From: Brachypodium distachyon
Lineage: Eukaryota > Streptophyta > Magnoliopsida > Poales > Poaceae
DNA: 64,000 bases
Direction of reading: 5' to 3'
Assembly: GCF_000005505.3 (NCBI RefSeq)
Contig: NC_016134.3
Coordinates: 45,660,650-45,724,649, forward strand
Positions 60,701 to 64,000 of this stretch are shown one piece after another (position 1 is the stretch's first letter; each line of letters begins with the position of its first letter). A program made the translations under genes and the position numbers. The notes under the pieces were generated by a model, which did not search any database, was not told where the DNA came from, and was given only the letters and a program-made list of their open reading frames with translations.

Positions 60701-63085
60701 CAGCCTCCAAAATCAGTCCTTCCTGATTCTGGTAAAGTGTTCCCAGTAACTACAAAGGGTGTTGGGCACTTGGCTGGCATTTTACATGACTTTCTGGAGG
60801 TACATTTCATCAATATTTCTGTAACGATCTATGAATTCCTCATGATTTAGGACTTGCTGATTGGAAATGTTCATGTGCAATTCTGCAGCGACCCAATGGT
60901 GTTGTTGATGGCACTAGCGATATGCTGTATACTCTTTCCAATGAAGAGTTGTTGGAATTGTTTCTTACCGTGAGCAGCCAACTTTCACTTCTATGGAACA
61001 CGTTCTTGAAATTTCATAGGTCAAGTTAATTCTTCTCTCAATTTCACTTGTTATTGTGCTGTATTTGAAGTGCCCCTGGTGTTTAATTGCAAAGGCTATG
61101 ATGGTTTCTCAATTATTCCTGTTATGCTACGAAACCATTTGTCCAACAATGTTTTCTTGGTTTACTGCAGGATAAATAAAACCAAGATATTGGATTACTT
61201 GCGTGATATTTGGGCCATTGACAGGAAAGCAGAGTGGTCAATATGGACTAATCACTCGAGAATCGAGATCCCACACCGCTATTTGCGAAGTATCGGTGAT
61301 GACCCATCTCATCGCCATTCCCTTCTGAGAGTTTCTGGTTCAAGGAAGTTCCATGAAGATGTAATCATCACTCTCGAATTATTTGAATGAACCATCAGCC
61401 ACTTTTAACGAACAAGCTCCATTCACCAATGGTATTATCACTTATTTTTAATCTTTACTTACTAGTTTTCATGTATGTGCAGCCTGTACAAAACTCTGCA
61501 TCGCGGGCTGAACTACATAGGAAAAGCATAGCACAAATGAAGGTTACCCTTTTGTTTCTTGAATAGTTTATGCACAAACTTAATTCAAAACAGTTACTGA
61601 TTTGAGAAATCCTGCAGATCAACACAAGGTCTGTTCAAGATATGCATATATATGCCGATCCTTCACGTGTTCCTGTCATTCTTATAGAACAGCATGTTAT
61701 GGTTGTTCCACAACATGGTTCTAGCAAGGATTTGCCATCAACTTCTTCAGAACAGAAGGATACTATCGTACTACCTAAACTACAAGGAGAGTCTTCGGCT
61801 CAGAAAAATACTAGTGGTAAAAAAGGTGGACGCATATTGCGAGCTGTCATCTTTGTGCATGGGTTTCAGGCAAGTTACGTTCGTCTTGTTTAACATTCCT
61901 GGAATTATAATATCAGTAACTAATAATTTAATCATATTTACAAAAAACAGGGGCACCATTTGGATTTACGTCTTGTTAGAAATCAATGGCTTTTATTGGA
62001 TCCTGGAGCTGAATGCCTAATGTCCGAGGCTAACGAGGAGAAAACATCTGGAGATTTTAAAGAAATGGGTAGTAGGCTTGCTGGGGAGACTGTTGCATTC
62101 CTAAAAAAGAAAGTGGATAAGCTTGCAAGATATGGAGGCTGCAAAGAATTGAAGCTTAGTTTTGTTGGCCATTCCATTGGAAACGTTATCATCAGAACTG
62201 CCTTAGCAGGTATTTTCCAACTTGTCAAATTCCTGCCAAATAGGTCTGTCTTTAGGGGACTAACGATATTTTTGTATCCCACTAGATCCTCAATTAGAGC
62301 CGTACTTGAAGAACCTCTACACATACATGTCGATATCAGGACCTCACTTAGGTTACTGGTACAGTTCAAATTCTTTATTCAATTCTGGTCTTTGGCTTCT
62401 AAAAAAGCTCAAGGGAGCACAATGCATCCATCAGCTCACTTTCAGTGATGATCAAGACCCCCTGAATACCTTCTTTTATAGGCTTTGTAAGGTATTACCA
62501 TCCTCCTTCATTCTGGAATGTTGGAGTAGCTTTGGCAATCCGACTTGTTGCCAACTTTTACCAGATGCATTTTTCAGTAAAAGTTGACCACAAACCATTG
62601 TTTTTGTTATCCTTATTCAGTTGAAGACACTGGAAAACTTCAAAAATATCATATTGTTATCGTCACCTCAGGTTATTTCCCTTTTCTCATTTCTAACATC
62701 TTCAATTTACTTGTGGATCTGCTATTAGCTTGTGTTACTATAGTCCTTTTCGCATATCACTAATGAGCCATGTTGCATTTTCTTGATCTACTAGGATGGG
62801 TATGTACCATATCACTCCGCAAGAATCGAGCTCTGCCCTGCTGCATCATCCGACAATTCAAGGAAAGGCCAAGTCTTCACAGAAATGCTCAATAATTGCT
62901 TAGATCAGATCCGTGCACCCTCGTCTGAAACCCGGATATTCATGCGGTGCGATGTCAATTTTGACCAATCTGCCCATGGACGAAACCTCAACACCATGAT
63001 TGGCAGAGCAGCCCACATAGAGTTCCTGGAGACTGACATCTATGCCAAATTCATCATGTGGTCCTTCCCTGAGCTTTTTCGATGA
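57734..63085 (+). CDS. FAM135-like putative serine esterase (DUF676/DUF3657)
   Basis: Fourteen exons encode 810 aa: 57734-57963, 58481-58572, 59407-59561, 59640-59704, 59830-60016, 60536-60799, 60889-61019, 61171-61360, 61483-61542, 61618-61869, 61951-62209, 62286-62491, 62621-62671 and 62795-63085. All junctions keep frame. The N-terminal part matches plant FAM135-like proteins: METVHEVAVYIHRFHNLDLF, WYQMKISAMWEEG, YTQPFRIKYARQDIYLSVM and PVHFDAFHAVLVDL. The C-terminal alpha/beta hydrolase domain has RAVIFVHGFQGHHLDLRLV, the nucleophile elbow FVGHSIGN (Ser about 617), DGYVPYHSARIE (Asp about 715) and RAAHIEFLE (His about 788), a credible triad. The substrate is unknown; lipid-ester hydrolysis is a family guess. 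Intron 10 uses a GC donor (CAG/GCAAGT). The start at MLGRMNCLVGG is preferred over the later MNCL or the METVHEV Met. Confidence 0.93.
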
Positions 63086-63653
63086 CAATGTCTCTTCTTT
63101 GGAATACCGTCATACTCAGAAACCAAAACCAAATACTGCACTACTGACCAAGCAAGGAAGATAAATATTTCACCAGAGTGATCCTTCACTCAGATGGGTA
63201 GCAGCACTGTAAAGTTCACTAGCAGCGATGTTTTTTTCCAGCTTGTTAGGTTTGATTGTATAAATAGTTGATTTGTTCATTTTCGATTTATAGCGCGGTA
63301 GATGTACCACCTCTGCATGTCGTCTGGTGTATTTTTAACACTGCCAGTTTAGGAGGGTCTAACAATCCAGTGAGAGTATTGTCAAAATAAGCATGATATA
63401 TGTGTTTGAATTTTATCATCATACCGTGGTGAAAACCTCAGATCATTTGTATTGTCTGGCAAAACCTGGAAACCCCAGGGCGCTATTTCCTTTCCGGTCT
63501 TGTTCATTATCGTATCATGTCTTGCTGCGCAAAATCGGTTCTTTTCTGTTGTACTATGATTCTGACAAAAAAGCTTGGCAGTACCCACTGAAAACTTCGT
63601 TTTAAGAAATCTGGAGTCAACTCTTTAGTTGGTAAATAACCAGTAACTGTATA
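63086..63653. other. 3' UTR and spacer after FAM135-like gene
   Basis: AT-rich. It presumably contains the 3' UTR. Short frames here have no recognisable product. Confidence 0.35.
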
Positions 63654-63762
63654 CTCCCTCCTTCATATTAAGTGACTTTTTATTACATGTATCTAGACGT
63701 TTTTTGGACATAGATACACATATATGGGGCAAATTTGAATTATTTAATATGGGACGGAGGGG
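63654..63762. mobile_element. Stowaway MITE
   Basis: The ends CTCCCTCCTTCATATTAAGT and TTTAATATGGGACGGAGGGG are inverted copies with small changes. TA is present on both sides (63652-63653, 63763-63764). Confidence 0.88.
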
Positions 63763-63764
63763 TA

Positions 63765-64000
63765 CGTGTAATCAACGTGTTGATTAATACATAAAAGAAA
63801 TTGATGAGAGAAATACATGTGGATGTTTAGAATAATTTAAAACCAGTGAAGGGTATTCGTAATTTATTGAAAACTTTTCAAGCTAGTCAAGATGTGAAAC
63901 TCTTATAGGAGGTTGGATTTAGTTGGTTGGATATCCGAGAATCTTTTGTATCGGCAAGGAGTAATGTGTTTTTAGCGGAGGGGTGGAAATTGACATAGTT
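63765..64000. other. Right edge of window
   Basis: AT-rich sequence with no recognised feature. Confidence 0.3.

Noticed and set aside
1..64000. CRISPR arrays, operons, riboswitches, prophage
   Set aside because: This is plant nuclear DNA. No regularly spaced repeats or bacterial gene organisation were seen.

Overview
This is plant nuclear DNA, most likely from a Pooideae grass (Triticeae or Brachypodium type). The evidence is spliced genes with GT-AG introns, many Stowaway MITEs with TA target sites and CTCCCTCC-type ends, Tourist/Harbinger-like and hAT-like elements, GC-rich exons next to AT-rich introns, and proteins that read as grass homologues. About ten protein genes in 64 kb suggests a compact genome or a gene island. 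Species was not determined. Gene models come from matching splice sites, reading phase and remembered family sequence; no search was run.

Layout: 1-1091 holds the last three exons of an unidentified acidic protein (+). 1666-1739 is tRNA-Thr(AGU). 2455-3420 is a frameshifted ALP1/Harbinger-type transposase relic (-). 3983-10273 is a CC-NBS-LRR resistance gene (-) broken by four lesions, with a 2.85-kb intron and an unrecognised C-terminal extension on two small exons. 10600-12850 is repeat DNA, including a non-autonomous LTR retrotransposon with a visible tRNA-Met primer site. 13449-21443 is an intact 25-exon NOL6/Nrap gene (-), 1051 aa, with telo-box and site II motifs upstream.

22784-23712 (+) and 24675-25415 (-) are two convergent citrate-binding-protein-like genes. 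27276-29360 is a single-exon EXO70 gene (-). 30849-33337 is a 9-exon MED26-like Mediator subunit gene (-), 342 aa. 35655-38120 is an intronless P-class PPR gene (+), 821 aa. 40893-42451 is an HSP20-like/RTM2-like protein with a proline-rich linker and a C-terminal membrane anchor (+). 44910-53674 is a 17-exon WDR48/UAF1 homologue (+), 754 aa. 57734-63085 is a 14-exon FAM135/DUF676-type putative serine esterase (+), 810 aa.

The genes do not form one pathway. They are mostly housekeeping: ribosome biogenesis (NOL6), transcription (MED26), deubiquitinase cofactor (WDR48), organelle RNA processing (PPR), secretion (EXO70) and lipid/ester hydrolysis (FAM135). Disease-related loci lie on the left. 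No bacterial-type operon, CRISPR array or virus was seen. The least explained items are the NLR C-terminal extension, the altered intron site in one citrate-binding-protein copy, the HSP20-proline-RG-TM architecture, and three GC-AG introns in three different genes.
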